Notes: generated by a model from the letters alone, not told the origin. Positions 38,487 through 47,654 are shown, numbered from the stretch's first letter. The stretch: 64,000 nucleotides of DNA from Citrobacter freundii (GCF_011077955.1 NZ_JAALBX010000014.1:39172-103171); one strand, 5' to 3'. Translations and numbers: made by a program.

Positions 38487-39394
38487 ATGGACATTACAAA
38501 CGATGATTTAAATTTTTTACGAGAAATGGGACTTAGTTCAGACTTAGTCGAGAAGAGTGGTTTATCTATAAATAATTTAAGATCAATCACACAAGACTAT
38601 AAAGACAATCAGCTTACGCTGCTGGACGAGGCTGAATATATCGCAAAAAAAATCCAACGCTGCAATGCTGTACATTCCGTTCGTTGGCGAATTAAAAACA
38701 CCGCCCATCTATTAAATAAAATAATTAGAAAGCTGACGGAAGATGAACTATCTGGAAAATACAAAGAAATAAATCCCGGTAATTATAAAACGATAATTAC
38801 TGATCTTATAGGTGTCAGAGCTATTTATCTCTTCAAAAGTGACTGGAAAGAAGTTCATGAGCATATTTTATCACGGTGGACAATATAAAAAGACGAACCG
38901 GTAATGATTTACCACCGTGATGGTGACATTATGAAGATTTATGATGAGCATCCTCAATGTAAAAAAAGATACATAAACATAATTACCGTTCAATCCACTA
39001 TGTTGTGCCAGCTACAAATATCCAGTCTGTTCAAGTTTATTGCGAAATTCAAACAAGAACTATTTTTGAGGAGGGTTGGAGTGAGATAGATCATCAGGTA
39101 AGATACCCTGATTATTCTGATGACGAAAACTTTATGAGCTACTTGACAATATTTAATCGGTTGGCTGGAAGCGCTGATGAAATGGGTAGCTACGTTAATG
39201 ATCTTGTAGAATTGATTAGAAAAAACAATGAGCTGGAAAGTGATAGGTATTTGAAGGAGCAATATTTTGTTTCTGAGAAAGAAAGACTTGATTCTGAAAT
39301 CCAGGAGTTATCCGCTAATAAAGACAACATCGATGAAATAAAGAGGGCGTATAAAGAACTCATAGATATACAGAGTAATGAGTTAATGAGTTAA
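38487..39394 (+). pseudogene. RelA/SpoT-type nucleotide synthetase, interrupted
   Basis: The ATG at 38487 has GGAG upstream. The first part runs to a TAA at 38886-38888 and contains DLIGVRAIYLFKSDW, a hallmark of the (p)ppGpp synthetase domain. The same frame continues past the stop as EPVMIYHRDGDIMKIYDEHP. A one-base shift near 38974-38977 then leads to NYRSIHYVVPATNIQ and CEIQTRTIFEEGWSEIDHQV, the synthetase G-loop and EIQTRT motifs. A charged coiled-coil-like tail ends at 39394. With one nonsense codon and one frameshift the product should be inactive, unless the sequence has errors. No hydrolase domain is present, so the ancestor was a small synthetase or a toxin-type one. Confidence 0.82.
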
Positions 39395-39407
39395 TGAGTT
39401 AATGAGT
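39375..39407. repeat. 8-bp tandem repeat at the end of the synthetase relic
   Basis: AATGAGTT is repeated directly (39377-39407), with ATG copies at 39378, 39386, 39394 and 39402 in different frames. The unit of 8 bases shifts the frame when the copy number changes. Confidence 0.75.
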
Positions 39408-39781
39408 TTAAGGTCAGAATTAAAATCCCAGTCATACGAAGAGATAAGGTTAAATGGGCAAAAAATCCTGTTTTAAAAGTTATCGCTCAGGATAGCAAAA
39501 TAAACACGAAAGGTACCCATGAGGGAACTATTAAGATTCAAGTAATGAGACCTAACAATTTCGCATCATTTGCAGGTCACTTCAATCCTGCATTCAAAAC
39601 AATACCTGAGGTAAGCGTAAATATCATCGAGACGACTGCAAAAAAGACAAAGCCAGAAGATTTAAAAATAAAAACAGGAGTGGGGAAAGTAAGCGATTTT
39701 AATGCTCACGTTTTTAACGAAAAACTGGGGTATGTAGAGGAGGGTGAATACTTGTTTTCATTTGTGGCAAAAACAAAATAA
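39398..39781 (+). pseudogene. Open frame without start codon, unknown protein
   Basis: The frame is open for 127 codons before the TAA (VNEFKVRIKIPVIRRDKVKW to GEYLFSFVAKTK) and has coding character, but there is no ATG, GTG or TTG until an internal ATG at 39545. The missing start falls exactly at the 8-bp repeat, so a change in repeat number may have cut it off from its start or fused and split two genes. I recognise no family. Confidence 0.45.
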
Positions 39782-40022
39782 CCATTGCCTATCATATATA
39801 TCCATCAATGTTGCATTGATGGATATATTTTCTCTTTAGGCTAAAGTGCTTAAACTCCCGCTGTTGGCACACAGCGGACATGGCTGGCTGAGCTGGAGGT
39901 CCTTCGTGAGCGAGCAGCGAACATTTACCTGGGGTAGGAGGGTGGACATTCAGTCCCTTGACCTTAAGTTAACTTGAGGTTTTAAAGTGAAGCTTCTGGT
40001 TCTGAATGGGAAAGTTACGGAT

Positions 40023-40460
40023 ATGAAAGAGATAGACATTGGTTTTACGCACGTCGCTTTTGTCGTAAGGGATTTAGAGAAGAGTATCGCTTTTTATGAA
40101 CGCTATGCCGGTATGTCTGTTGTCCACCAGCGCGAACCTGATGTTCCGGATGCCCGTAAAGTAGCATGGCTGAGCGATCGCACCCGTCCTTTTGCGCTGG
40201 TTTTAGTGCAAGCCGATAAGGTGACTGATACTCCGTTGGGCAATTTCGGTCATTTGGGCGTTGCCTGTGCCAGCCGAGAAGAAATTGATAGAAAAACAGG
40301 TATGGCTCGAGCTGAGGGCGTATTACGCAAAGAGCCTGAAGATGCCGGAGAACCTGTGGGGTATTACGTTTTCTTCGCTGACCCTGATGGTAATACTCTG
40401 GAGCTTTCATATGGACAACAAGTGGGCATCGAAGCAATCAGAAGGGAAACGGTCTCATAA
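40023..40460 (+). CDS. VOC (glyoxalase/bleomycin resistance) family protein
   Basis: The protein is 145 residues from ATG 40023; a GTG at 39987 would add 12 residues. The start FTHVAFVVRDLEKSIAFYERY with the metal-ligand His is typical of the vicinal-oxygen-chelate fold, and the second half has FGHLGVACASREEID with another His and YVFFADPDGNTLELSYGQQ with the late Glu. The family includes lyases, dioxygenases and resistance proteins; the substrate cannot be told. It stands alone in the variable region. Confidence 0.82.
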   Translation: MKEIDIGFTHVAFVVRDLEKSIAFYERYAGMSVVHQREPDVPDARKVAWLSDRTRPFALVLVQADKVTDTPLGNFGHLGVACASREEIDRKTGMARAEGVLRKEPEDAGEPVGYYVFFADPDGNTLELSYGQQVGIEAIRRETVS

Positions 40461-40889
40461 CTCACTGAACGACTTGATACTGGAAAGTATCGGCTGATGA
40501 CTGAAAACCCCGAATTTCAAAAAAATGAGTGGAACTAAAACGGATTTACTTAAGGTCCACCTACTGATATAGGGGATTTCATTAATGACCCCATGTTGAT
40601 GCTATGGCATACCTGGGGTCTGCAATATTTATCCCTCTCCTTAATTAGAGCTATGAGGCTAATAATCTGCTTCCGGAATAAACGAATAATGTAAACAAGA
40701 ATATTCTTAATGCACAAGATATCACTGTATTAGGTATATAGGTCGCTAACCATGTTAAAAGTAAATAATGACCGCAGTCTGCTGGCACATTTATAATTAA
40801 TTTGATGAGAATCTATCGCATTACGTTGCAAAGCAAGGTATGTGTATGTAAATTATAATCTTAAATTAATTGCAAATATCAGAGGGAAA
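40461..40889. other. AT-rich non-coding stretch
   Basis: No gene is visible. An inverted pair, GACCCC near 40587 and GGGGTC near 40615, could form a weak hairpin. The end carries the leader of the next gene. Confidence 0.4.
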
Positions 40890-41504
40890 ATGAAAATTCG
40901 CCTGCACTACCCCTTATATTTAGTAGCTTTATCTTCTTCACTTATGTCGGTATCAGCAAATGCGATACCTCCTGTTCATGCCGTCGACGTTAAATCATTT
41001 GATGTTGGTGGTGTTAAAACAGGAATGAGTATTGAGGAAGCGCAAGCTGCAATGCAGAAAAACTTTGGCATTAACTCTACTCAGATAAGAGCATCAAAGT
41101 CGATGGAAAGTCAGACTCCAGGCATCGTTACAGGGAGTCAGCAGATTATGCATCTGGTATACGAAGATAAAGGAACCCGCATGCAGGTGAATTTCCAACC
41201 CCGTGTTCCTTATGATAAATCTAACCCGATGGCTGTTTCGCAGGTCCTCTATGAAATACCGTGGACGAAAGAAAATGAAAACAATATGGTCGACGCAGCT
41301 TTAAAAAAATACGGACCAGTATCAACGGGTGGTGTATTTCCTATCTGGTGTGAAAAACCAATGCCTACTTCAGGAATGGGTTGTGAGAGCGGTACGGCAA
41401 GCCTTTCCATGGGGAACACGAAAATAGAGTTGATTGATCCTACATGGCAGAATGCCGTCATAAATTACATGAATCAACAAAAAAAGACTAAGCCTATGTT
41501 GTAA
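40890..41504 (+). CDS. Secreted protein of unknown function
   Basis: The protein is 204 residues from the ATG at 40890, which has AGAGGG upstream; a start at 40842 would place 16 extra residues before the signal peptide. The signal peptide is basic MKIRLHYP, a hydrophobic core and ANA before IPPVH. The mature part has GVKTGMSIEEAQAAM, a pattern seen in small periplasmic proteins with an alpha/beta fold, and two Cys (WCEKP, GCESG) that could form a disulfide. No function is recognised. Confidence 0.65.
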   Translation: MKIRLHYPLYLVALSSSLMSVSANAIPPVHAVDVKSFDVGGVKTGMSIEEAQAAMQKNFGINSTQIRASKSMESQTPGIVTGSQQIMHLVYEDKGTRMQVNFQPRVPYDKSNPMAVSQVLYEIPWTKENENNMVDAALKKYGPVSTGGVFPIWCEKPMPTSGMGCESGTASLSMGNTKIELIDPTWQNAVINYMNQQKKTKPML

Positions 41505-41507
41505 AAA

Positions 41508-41562
41508 AATGAATCCGGATTCATTCTGAATCTATTTTGGTGAGTAATTGAATCCGGATTCA
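41508..41562. repeat. Two copies of a GAATCCGGATTC palindrome
   Basis: AATGAATCCGGATTCATT (41508-41525) is an exact 18-base palindrome. TGAATCCGGATTCA (41549-41562) is a 14-base exact copy of its centre 40 bp on. They lie just after the secreted-protein gene. They could be operators or remnants of a mobile-element end. Confidence 0.8.
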
Positions 41563-42143
41563 TTAAGCCACAAATTAAATAATGTTTATTGCTTTGTAAG
41601 TAGTAGAATGAATCCTCTCTAACGTTGAAACTTCCATTCAGAAGCTATGCCCTTCAATGCTTTTTGATTTCATTCCAGGTTAGTGGAGCAATAATCTGAA
41701 TGGGGGAAACTCGCCTTTCAAGAGTTAGACGTCGTTCGTAACGTCTGCGCCTGGCACAAAACGGGCTTTCAATAGTTGGCTTTCCCTGACAAAGCAACCA
41801 CACCAAGCCTTCACGCGAGCCTGGCTTCTGCTTTCTGAAGGTACTCACCCTTTCCCCTGACTTCACGATGTATTAAGCCCGCTCAAGCCGACGCATCCGT
41901 CTTGCAGTGGTGCCCTTTCATCCTCAGCTTTTCGCCGGACGAGTTTGGCGGCACGGCGCAACGGGTGCTGTATTAGAGTAAATACGGACAAGCAGCATTT
42001 AACCTGCGTTACGCTCGATACAGGTGAAATGACCCTTTATCTTGATAGCTGGAAACCGGGTATCTTCTACTTAAAAGGTATAAGTGTGCATCGGTAATAT
42101 GGTATGAATCTCATAAAAACCAGAATGGTATCCATCTGATCTC
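41563..42143. other. Non-coding region upstream of the LysR gene
   Basis: No gene is convincing. A minus-strand open frame (41654-41866) has no protein-like pattern. Near 41742 there is a TCTGC..CTGGCACAAAA motif that recurs in this region. Confidence 0.4.
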
Positions 42144-43055
42144 ATGATAGAAACCCGGCTTCTTATCCAGTTCATTGCCGTTGCAGAAGAATTACATTTC
42201 AACCGGGCGGCGCAGCGACTTCATATGGCGCAGCCTCCCCTCAGTCAGGCTATCCGCCGACTTGAACAGGAGTTGGGTGTCTCGCTGTTCGAACGCACGA
42301 ATCGCAGTGTGTCACTTACGCCTGCCGGGATAAATTTTCTCGAATCAGCGCGAGAAGTGTTACGTGTTCTTGATGAAGGCGTTGAAAAAACCCGCCGCGT
42401 GTCACAGGGAATTGAAGGTCATCTCACCCTGACCTTTATCAGCATTGCCGGTTATGCCCCCGTTCTACGTGCGCTGAGAGAATTTCGTACCGCTTATCCG
42501 GCGGTCTCCTTTACGATGCTGGAGGCCACGACTCAGGAGCAGACGGAAGCGCTTGAGCAGGGACGCGCGGATCTTGGGTTTATGCGCACGCCCGGCAGGA
42601 GCGCACCAGGGCTGCGTTTCGACACTATCTTGTGTGAGCCGCTTATGCTTGCGCTGCCTGCCTCACACCGCCTTGCGCAGTGTAAAACCCTTCACCTCTC
42701 AGCCTTTCAGAGTGACCACTTCGTTTCAGTACCACGCCACCTGGGGCAGGGTTTTCACGACCAACTGATTCAGTTGTGCGGAGCGGCAGGGTTCATCCCC
42801 CATATTTCCCAACGAGCCCGACAACTGCAGACACTCATTGCACTTGTTGCCAGCGGTTTCGGCGTCGCATTGCTGCCCGCCTCACTGGCGCAAGAGGCAC
42901 AGGAAGACGTGATATTCAGGCCATTCAGGGTCGATGCCCCGGCTGAGCTGCAGCAGGTCGAACTCCTGATGGGGTGGAATGCACACTCGACGTCTTTAAT
43001 CCGGGATAAATTAATCGAAGAGATACACAGGGCCATGACGCTCAGTGTAGATTGA
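42144..43055 (+). CDS. LysR family transcriptional regulator
   Basis: The protein is 303 residues. The winged helix-turn-helix is in the first 65 residues (FIAVAEELHFNRAAQRLHMAQPPLSQAIRRLEQELGV). The effector-binding domain follows (GHLTLTFISIAGYAPVLRALREF, LVASGFGVALLPASL). It belongs to the group that begins with a short MIETRLLIQF-like N-terminus. It is read in the same direction as the SDR and SMP-30 genes 94 bases downstream and is a likely regulator of them. The inducer is unknown. Confidence 0.9.
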   Translation: MIETRLLIQFIAVAEELHFNRAAQRLHMAQPPLSQAIRRLEQELGVSLFERTNRSVSLTPAGINFLESAREVLRVLDEGVEKTRRVSQGIEGHLTLTFISIAGYAPVLRALREFRTAYPAVSFTMLEATTQEQTEALEQGRADLGFMRTPGRSAPGLRFDTILCEPLMLALPASHRLAQCKTLHLSAFQSDHFVSVPRHLGQGFHDQLIQLCGAAGFIPHISQRARQLQTLIALVASGFGVALLPASLAQEAQEDVIFRPFRVDAPAELQQVELLMGWNAHSTSLIRDKLIEEIHRAMTLSVD

Positions 43056-43149
43056 GACGTTACAGATATTACCAGTCTACAAATAATATATTTTACCGGT
43101 TGCCTGTGGCACGCGATCATCGTGACTTCCATGATCACGGGGATTCAGT

Positions 43150-44022
43150 ATGAGCCACAGAAAACCGCTTACAGATAATCTTTTGAAAGATAAGGTCGCA
43201 ATCATTACCGGCGCAGGACAGGGCCTGGGACGCGCATACGCGCAGTCGTTGCTGGATAATGGTGCGCGGGTTGTCATCAGCGACGCCGGCACCAACCGGT
43301 CTGGTGAAGGTGCTGCTGAGGATGTAATAGCAGACGCTGCCCGTACCCTGCGCGCCGACAAGGGGCAACTGATTTCACACAGTGGACGCCTGGACAGTGA
43401 GGAGGCGTGCAGGGAACTGATTGAACTGGCGGTTACCCGGTTAGGTAAACTGGACATACTGATCCACAACGCAGGCTGGGTGGACTATCAGCTTATCGAA
43501 GACCTGGATGAGGATTTCCTTGAGCGTGCCATCGATATCAGTCTTCGTGCGCCGATCTGGCTGAGTAAATATGCATGGCCATACCTTAAACACTCTAGCT
43601 CGCCCAGGATAGTACTGAATACGTCCGATCGTGCCATGTTCCAGCGTTATGCACAGCCCGGTCTCGTGGCTTACGCTGCGGGTAAAATGGCACAGATTGG
43701 AGTCATGAATGCCCTGAGTCTGGAAGGCGAACAGCATGGCATTCTTGTTAACGCTGTCTCGCCGGTTGCCAGAACACGCATGTGGGGGATTACGCAGCCT
43801 CCGGCTGACCTCAAACCGGAGTGGGTAGCGCCTGGGGTGCTTTATCTGTCGAGTCCGCTTTGTCAGGACACTGGATACATCCTTCGTGCCAGCAATGGCC
43901 AGTTCACCGCCACGCGTTTTTGTGAGAATCCTGGCGTTGTCTACCCCCGTGACCTGAAGCGTGTCGAGTGTGAAAGCGTGACGGATGTCGCCCGCCTTTG
44001 GCAGCAGATAAAAGAGGTCTGA
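43150..44022 (+). CDS. Short-chain dehydrogenase/reductase
   Basis: The protein is 290 residues, a classical SDR with a somewhat long C-terminus. The cofactor site is IITGAGQGLGRAYAQSL (about 18-34), followed by LIHNAGWVDY. The catalytic Tyr-Lys pair is in LVAYAAGKMAQIGVMNALSLEG, and the upstream Ser in LNTSDRA. GDH- or MFE-like SDRs share these forms, but the substrate is not evident. The SMP-30-like gene starts 1 base after its stop, so the two are co-translated and may carry out dehydrogenation of a sugar and opening of the lactone. Confidence 0.88.
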   Translation: MSHRKPLTDNLLKDKVAIITGAGQGLGRAYAQSLLDNGARVVISDAGTNRSGEGAAEDVIADAARTLRADKGQLISHSGRLDSEEACRELIELAVTRLGKLDILIHNAGWVDYQLIEDLDEDFLERAIDISLRAPIWLSKYAWPYLKHSSSPRIVLNTSDRAMFQRYAQPGLVAYAAGKMAQIGVMNALSLEGEQHGILVNAVSPVARTRMWGITQPPADLKPEWVAPGVLYLSSPLCQDTGYILRASNGQFTATRFCENPGVVYPRDLKRVECESVTDVARLWQQIKEV

Positions 44023-44023
44023 A

Positions 44024-44908
44024 ATGACTGACGGTTACGATATGCGTCGCGTTGCAGAGGTCCGCGCCGAACTGGGCGAAAGCCCTGTCTGGGATGAACA
44101 GAAAAGCGTGTTGTATTTCGTGGACATCACTCGAGGAAGGATCCATGTGCTACAGCAAAATGGCAGGACAGAAACCGTTTATAAGTCAGCGGCACGTATT
44201 GGCGCCCTGGCGCTGACCGACAAAGGCAATCTCATTTTTACAGAAGATGCAGGCGTTGCCATGCTCGATCTGCAGACCGGAGAAGTGAGACTCATAAGCC
44301 CATCTGTCCACGACGGTACAGGATGTCGCTTCAACGATGGTGCCTGCGATCCGCAGGGCCGTTTTATTTCAGGGCTTATGCATGAGGGGCCGGAACGTAA
44401 CCCCGGTGCGCTTTACCGTTTCGGCAGCTCAGATGACGCCTGTTTAATTCAGCAGGGGATCGCTCTGCCTAATGGGCTTGCATGGTCGGAAGACGGAAAC
44501 ACCTTCTTTTTTGTCGATTCGATCGCCTGTGCGATTTTTCAGGCAACTTATACGGCGCACGGCAAACCTGCCCATGTCAGACTGTTCGCAAGGACACCCA
44601 CCGGACTGGGACGTCCGGATGGCATCGCACTGGATAAGGAGGGGGGCTTATGGGTCTGTCAGTTCAATGGAGGATGTCTGTTACGCTATAACCGGAACGG
44701 GTATCTGAGCGATCACGTGACAATGCCTGTTCCGCGTCCTACTAGCTGCTGTTTCGGTGGGGAGGCGCTCGGAACGTTATTCATTACCACTGCGCGTTTT
44801 GCTATGACTGATTCAGAGTTGATTCAGTACCCGGACGCCGGAGACCTGTATGCCATTAATCCCCGAGTATCGGGCAATTCACGGTACCGCTTCAAAGAGT
44901 ATCGGTGA
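44024..44908 (+). CDS. SMP-30/gluconolactonase family protein
   Basis: The protein is 294 residues, a six-bladed propeller lactonase by sequence. The metal-site region starts AELGESPVWDEQKSVLYFVDI with the conserved Glu. Later motifs are RFNDGACDPQGRFISGLM, IALPNGLAWSEDGNTFFFVDS and GRPDGIALDKEGGLWVCQ, with Asn and Asp metal ligands. Such enzymes hydrolyse sugar lactones formed by a dehydrogenase. The gene is adjacent to the SDR gene and behind the LysR regulator. The actual sugar is unknown. Confidence 0.9.
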   Translation: MTDGYDMRRVAEVRAELGESPVWDEQKSVLYFVDITRGRIHVLQQNGRTETVYKSAARIGALALTDKGNLIFTEDAGVAMLDLQTGEVRLISPSVHDGTGCRFNDGACDPQGRFISGLMHEGPERNPGALYRFGSSDDACLIQQGIALPNGLAWSEDGNTFFFVDSIACAIFQATYTAHGKPAHVRLFARTPTGLGRPDGIALDKEGGLWVCQFNGGCLLRYNRNGYLSDHVTMPVPRPTSCCFGGEALGTLFITTARFAMTDSELIQYPDAGDLYAINPRVSGNSRYRFKEYR

Positions 44909-45151
44909 GGCAAAGTTCGCCCGTTTCGGGCTGATGCTGAGAAAGGCTGAACCAGTTTTTCGGTACCACCGCGTCTAAAATAATGAACAAAAAGTTACTT
45001 GAAGCTAATGGGTTTTCCTGGATGAGCGAAAAGGAGATGATAAGCGCAGTTGACGTGGTAAAAGGTATTTTCACTGTGCACTTGCAGACTGCAATCTATG
45101 TTTATATGAAAATCCGAAATGAGGGTTTAAATTGTATTTAAGAAGGAATAT

Positions 45152-45616
45152 ATGCGTACTCGTCCAGCCTCTAGATTGATAGTCCTTTCACCTGAAAATC
45201 ATATTTTGCTCTTTAGGTTCTGCCATAAAAATGATGCTCTAAAAGGAAAAACATACTGGGCAACGCCCGGGGGAGGACTGGAGCACAACGAGTCTTTTGA
45301 GCAGGCGGCGTTACGTGAATTATTTGAAGAAACGGGCCTGACAAGAAGCACTACGGGACCACAAATAGCTTCCAGAACCTTCCCGATGATGCTGCCAAGT
45401 GGTGAGAATATTCTTGCTGAAGAACGTTTCTTTATTATTACTGCAGATAAATCAGATATTGACCGCTCAGGTTGGAGTGACAACGAAAAAGAAGTCATTC
45501 GCGATCACTACTGGTGGAGCTTAGTAGAGCTAAGAAAGACCGATGAAATCATCTTCCCACTCGATTTGATAATTAACATACTTGAAGGCTTCCCTGCGCT
45601 TCACTCTCTTAAATAA
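45152..45616 (+). CDS. Nudix hydrolase
   Basis: The protein is 154 residues. AAGGA precedes the ATG. The Nudix box is complete: GGLEHNESFEQAALRELFEE followed by TGL, with the REXXEE catalytic core. The N-terminal strand RTRPASRLIVLSPENHILLFRF is typical. It likely hydrolyses a nucleoside diphosphate derivative; the substrate cannot be inferred. It is a single gene with AT-rich flanks. Confidence 0.9.
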   Translation: MRTRPASRLIVLSPENHILLFRFCHKNDALKGKTYWATPGGGLEHNESFEQAALRELFEETGLTRSTTGPQIASRTFPMMLPSGENILAEERFFIITADKSDIDRSGWSDNEKEVIRDHYWWSLVELRKTDEIIFPLDLIINILEGFPALHSLK

Positions 45617-45836
45617 CCTGGATGTCTGCTTCTGGCACAAAATGGGTAGTCATTATCCCACGCTCTGTCAGTAGGCTGTTCATAGGGCCCTAGCATAAGA
45701 CGGTGGGAAAAGCGCCTTGTCAGCCATACTGCCAGGGTTTTTTATGCACTGAAGAAAAAGAGCAATATATTAAAAATATCGGCATTCAATTTAAGTATAT
45801 ATTGCTGAGGTTTGTATTTTTTACCGTACCTGAGTG

Positions 45837-46772
45837 CTATATGTCGCGCTGTTTTGCAAGCCATTGACTGACTGTGGTAGTTGCAATTCCCTGACGGTAA
45901 TTAAAAGTATTGCTCTTATTCCAGGCAACGCCATCAGGCCGCGCGAATGCAAGTCGGTATTTTGCCCCAACATCTTGCGGATTGTATTTCACATCATCCT
46001 GTAGCTTTTTTCCGTCCAGTAATGTTCTGTTTACTTCAGTACCCCAGTGGGCGTCCATTAAATCAGCAAGCTCACTATAAGTCAGTGTATCACCTGCAAT
46101 ATAGACAACCTCATTTCGGATAATGGGCTGATGACAAAAAATGTCTGCTGTCAATTGGCCGATATCTTCAGGTGTGGTCAGCGTTACCGCATACTGCCAA
46201 TCGCCCAACGCACAAACAGTTTTATTTTGTGCGTCAATCACACCAAAACCAGGATCAAACAGGTAGCTGGTAAATATTCCGGTAGAAACAATGACCCATT
46301 CCGTCGCGTCCTGCCCGCGCAGAAGATGGCGGACTTCAAGTTGCTCATCCCACACCTGCTGCCCGCTGCCTTTGCCGACCACGTCATAATCAACGCCAAA
46401 CTGCCATGGGAAATAACGTGGTACAGCGGCTTTTAATACCGCCTGCGTGATTTTTAATTGCGTTCCCGGCCCGCCGACAAAACCACTACAATTAATGACA
46501 GTATCAAAGGAGCCAAATATTTTACTCAGCTCATCAACGCTGTTTTCCTGTAGATCGCCCTCAACAACAGTAATGCCAAGTTTTACTAGCTCATCCAGTC
46601 GCGCCTTTCGTGAACCAGAAATGGCGTGAGCGGTTTCGCGTCGTAGTAATACGCTGATTTTTAATTGCATATATTCCTGAGCTTTATCGCTCAGCGCTCG
46701 CAACACCTGGATGCCAAGCTCTCCAGCGCCGAGTACCAGAACAGTGTCTACAGTTTTTTTTCCGCTTTTCAT
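45837..46772 (-). CDS. NmrA-like/isoflavone-reductase-like NAD(P)-binding protein
   Basis: The protein is 311 residues from the ATG at 46770-46772, which has AGGAAG upstream; the open frame extends 22 codons further with no site. The dinucleotide motif is VLVLGAGELGIQVLRAL. SFDTVINCSGFVGGPGTQL and AVPRYFPWQFGVDYD resemble the isoflavone/phenylcoumaran reductase group and NmrA redox sensors. It has no clear catalytic Tyr-xxx-Lys. The divergent HxlR-type gene next to it is a common pairing for redox or electrophile response. Confidence 0.85.
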   Translation of the reverse strand: MKSGKKTVDTVLVLGAGELGIQVLRALSDKAQEYMQLKISVLLRRETAHAISGSRKARLDELVKLGITVVEGDLQENSVDELSKIFGSFDTVINCSGFVGGPGTQLKITQAVLKAAVPRYFPWQFGVDYDVVGKGSGQQVWDEQLEVRHLLRGQDATEWVIVSTGIFTSYLFDPGFGVIDAQNKTVCALGDWQYAVTLTTPEDIGQLTADIFCHQPIIRNEVVYIAGDTLTYSELADLMDAHWGTEVNRTLLDGKKLQDDVKYNPQDVGAKYRLAFARPDGVAWNKSNTFNYRQGIATTTVSQWLAKQRDI

Positions 46773-46857
46773 ACTTGCTTCCTGTTGTATTAAAAAGCCA
46801 TCCTGACAACTGTAAGGTCCTGACTCAATTAGGCACACCTATGATACCGGAGGGAAT

Positions 46858-47259
46858 ATGGAGTCCGAACAGGAAGCGCTGCTGCAATTTTCAAAAAAAT
46901 TCTGTGAGGAATTAAGTAATGATGATGAAAACCTAAAACGTGAGATCCTGGCGCATGCAGGCAACCGCTGGTCACTGGGCGTGCTGCATATTCTCGGTAC
47001 CAGCGGGCCTCTCCGCTATGGTGAGATACGCCGCTACCTTGTGGGGGTCACTCAACGGATGCTGACAAGAACCTTGCGCCACCTGGAGCGGGACGGTTTG
47101 ATATCCCGCTGTGATTACGAAGAAAAATTGCCCCGAGTGGTTTATGCGATTACAGAGATGGGAAAAGAGATGCTTATGCAGATGTTACCTTTATGGTCCT
47201 GGATCCTCACGTCCACCGACTATTTCCGGGCAGCAAGGGCGCAGTTCGATGGTGACTGA
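46858..47259 (+). CDS. HxlR family transcriptional regulator
   Basis: The protein is 133 residues, one winged helix-turn-helix domain: GNRWSLGVLHILGTSGPLRYGEIRRYL with VTQRMLTRTLRHLERDGLISR, the hallmark of HxlR regulators. It has a Cys in KKFCEELS and another in SRCDYEE, so redox sensing as in related family members is possible. It is read away from the NmrA-like gene across an 85-base gap that should contain a shared operator. Confidence 0.92.
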   Translation: MESEQEALLQFSKKFCEELSNDDENLKREILAHAGNRWSLGVLHILGTSGPLRYGEIRRYLVGVTQRMLTRTLRHLERDGLISRCDYEEKLPRVVYAITEMGKEMLMQMLPLWSWILTSTDYFRAARAQFDGD

Positions 47260-47556
47260 GAGAGTATGTAAATGACAGCCAAACAGAGGCGAGACGACAA
47301 TGAATAATGTTGAAACCCCGCGATAAGCGGACTGTCCGTCTCTGCCTTTTATCGGGTAGTTGTATCTCACAGGGAGAGATATTTATTAGCCCGCAACAAA
47401 AGCTTTATCTGCGCAAACAATTGCTGATTTGCCCGCGCCCCTTTCTGCTGTCTTAAGCCGTTCATCTATACTGATTACCACAGTCGTCATTGGCATACGA
47501 GGCCAGGCGACGTCATTACCTGACGCCCATCTGTCTCATGATCATCAGGAGAACAC
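47260..47556. other. Non-coding stretch after the HxlR gene
   Basis: No gene is visible. It ends with CAGGAG before the relic ATG at 47557. Confidence 0.4.
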
Positions 47557-47654
47557 ATGCAAAGAAGGAAGGTATTGACCGGCTACTCGCCGGATCGACC
47601 GTAGTCGCTATGTTCAGCACGCCTGTGCGCAGGCTCGAATTTTCATTTAACTGA
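47557..47654 (+). pseudogene. Relic of a signal-peptide gene
   Basis: AGGAG is followed by ATG 47557 and MQRRKVLTG, then the frame shifts by one base near 47581. The next frame reads LLAGSTVVAMFSTPVRR and ends at a TGA (47652-47654). Together they look like a basic N-terminus and hydrophobic core of an export signal whose mature protein is lost. Confidence 0.5.

Noticed and set aside
41654..41866. 70-codon minus-strand frame upstream of the LysR gene
   Set aside because: Its composition is not protein-like, and it contains one of the recurring TCTGC-CTGGCACA motifs.
44983..45141. 52-codon frame (MNKKLLEANGFSWM to GLNCI) before the Nudix gene
   Set aside because: It is open and ends just before the Nudix gene, but has no ribosome site and no family that I recognise. 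It may be a gene end left over from a deletion.
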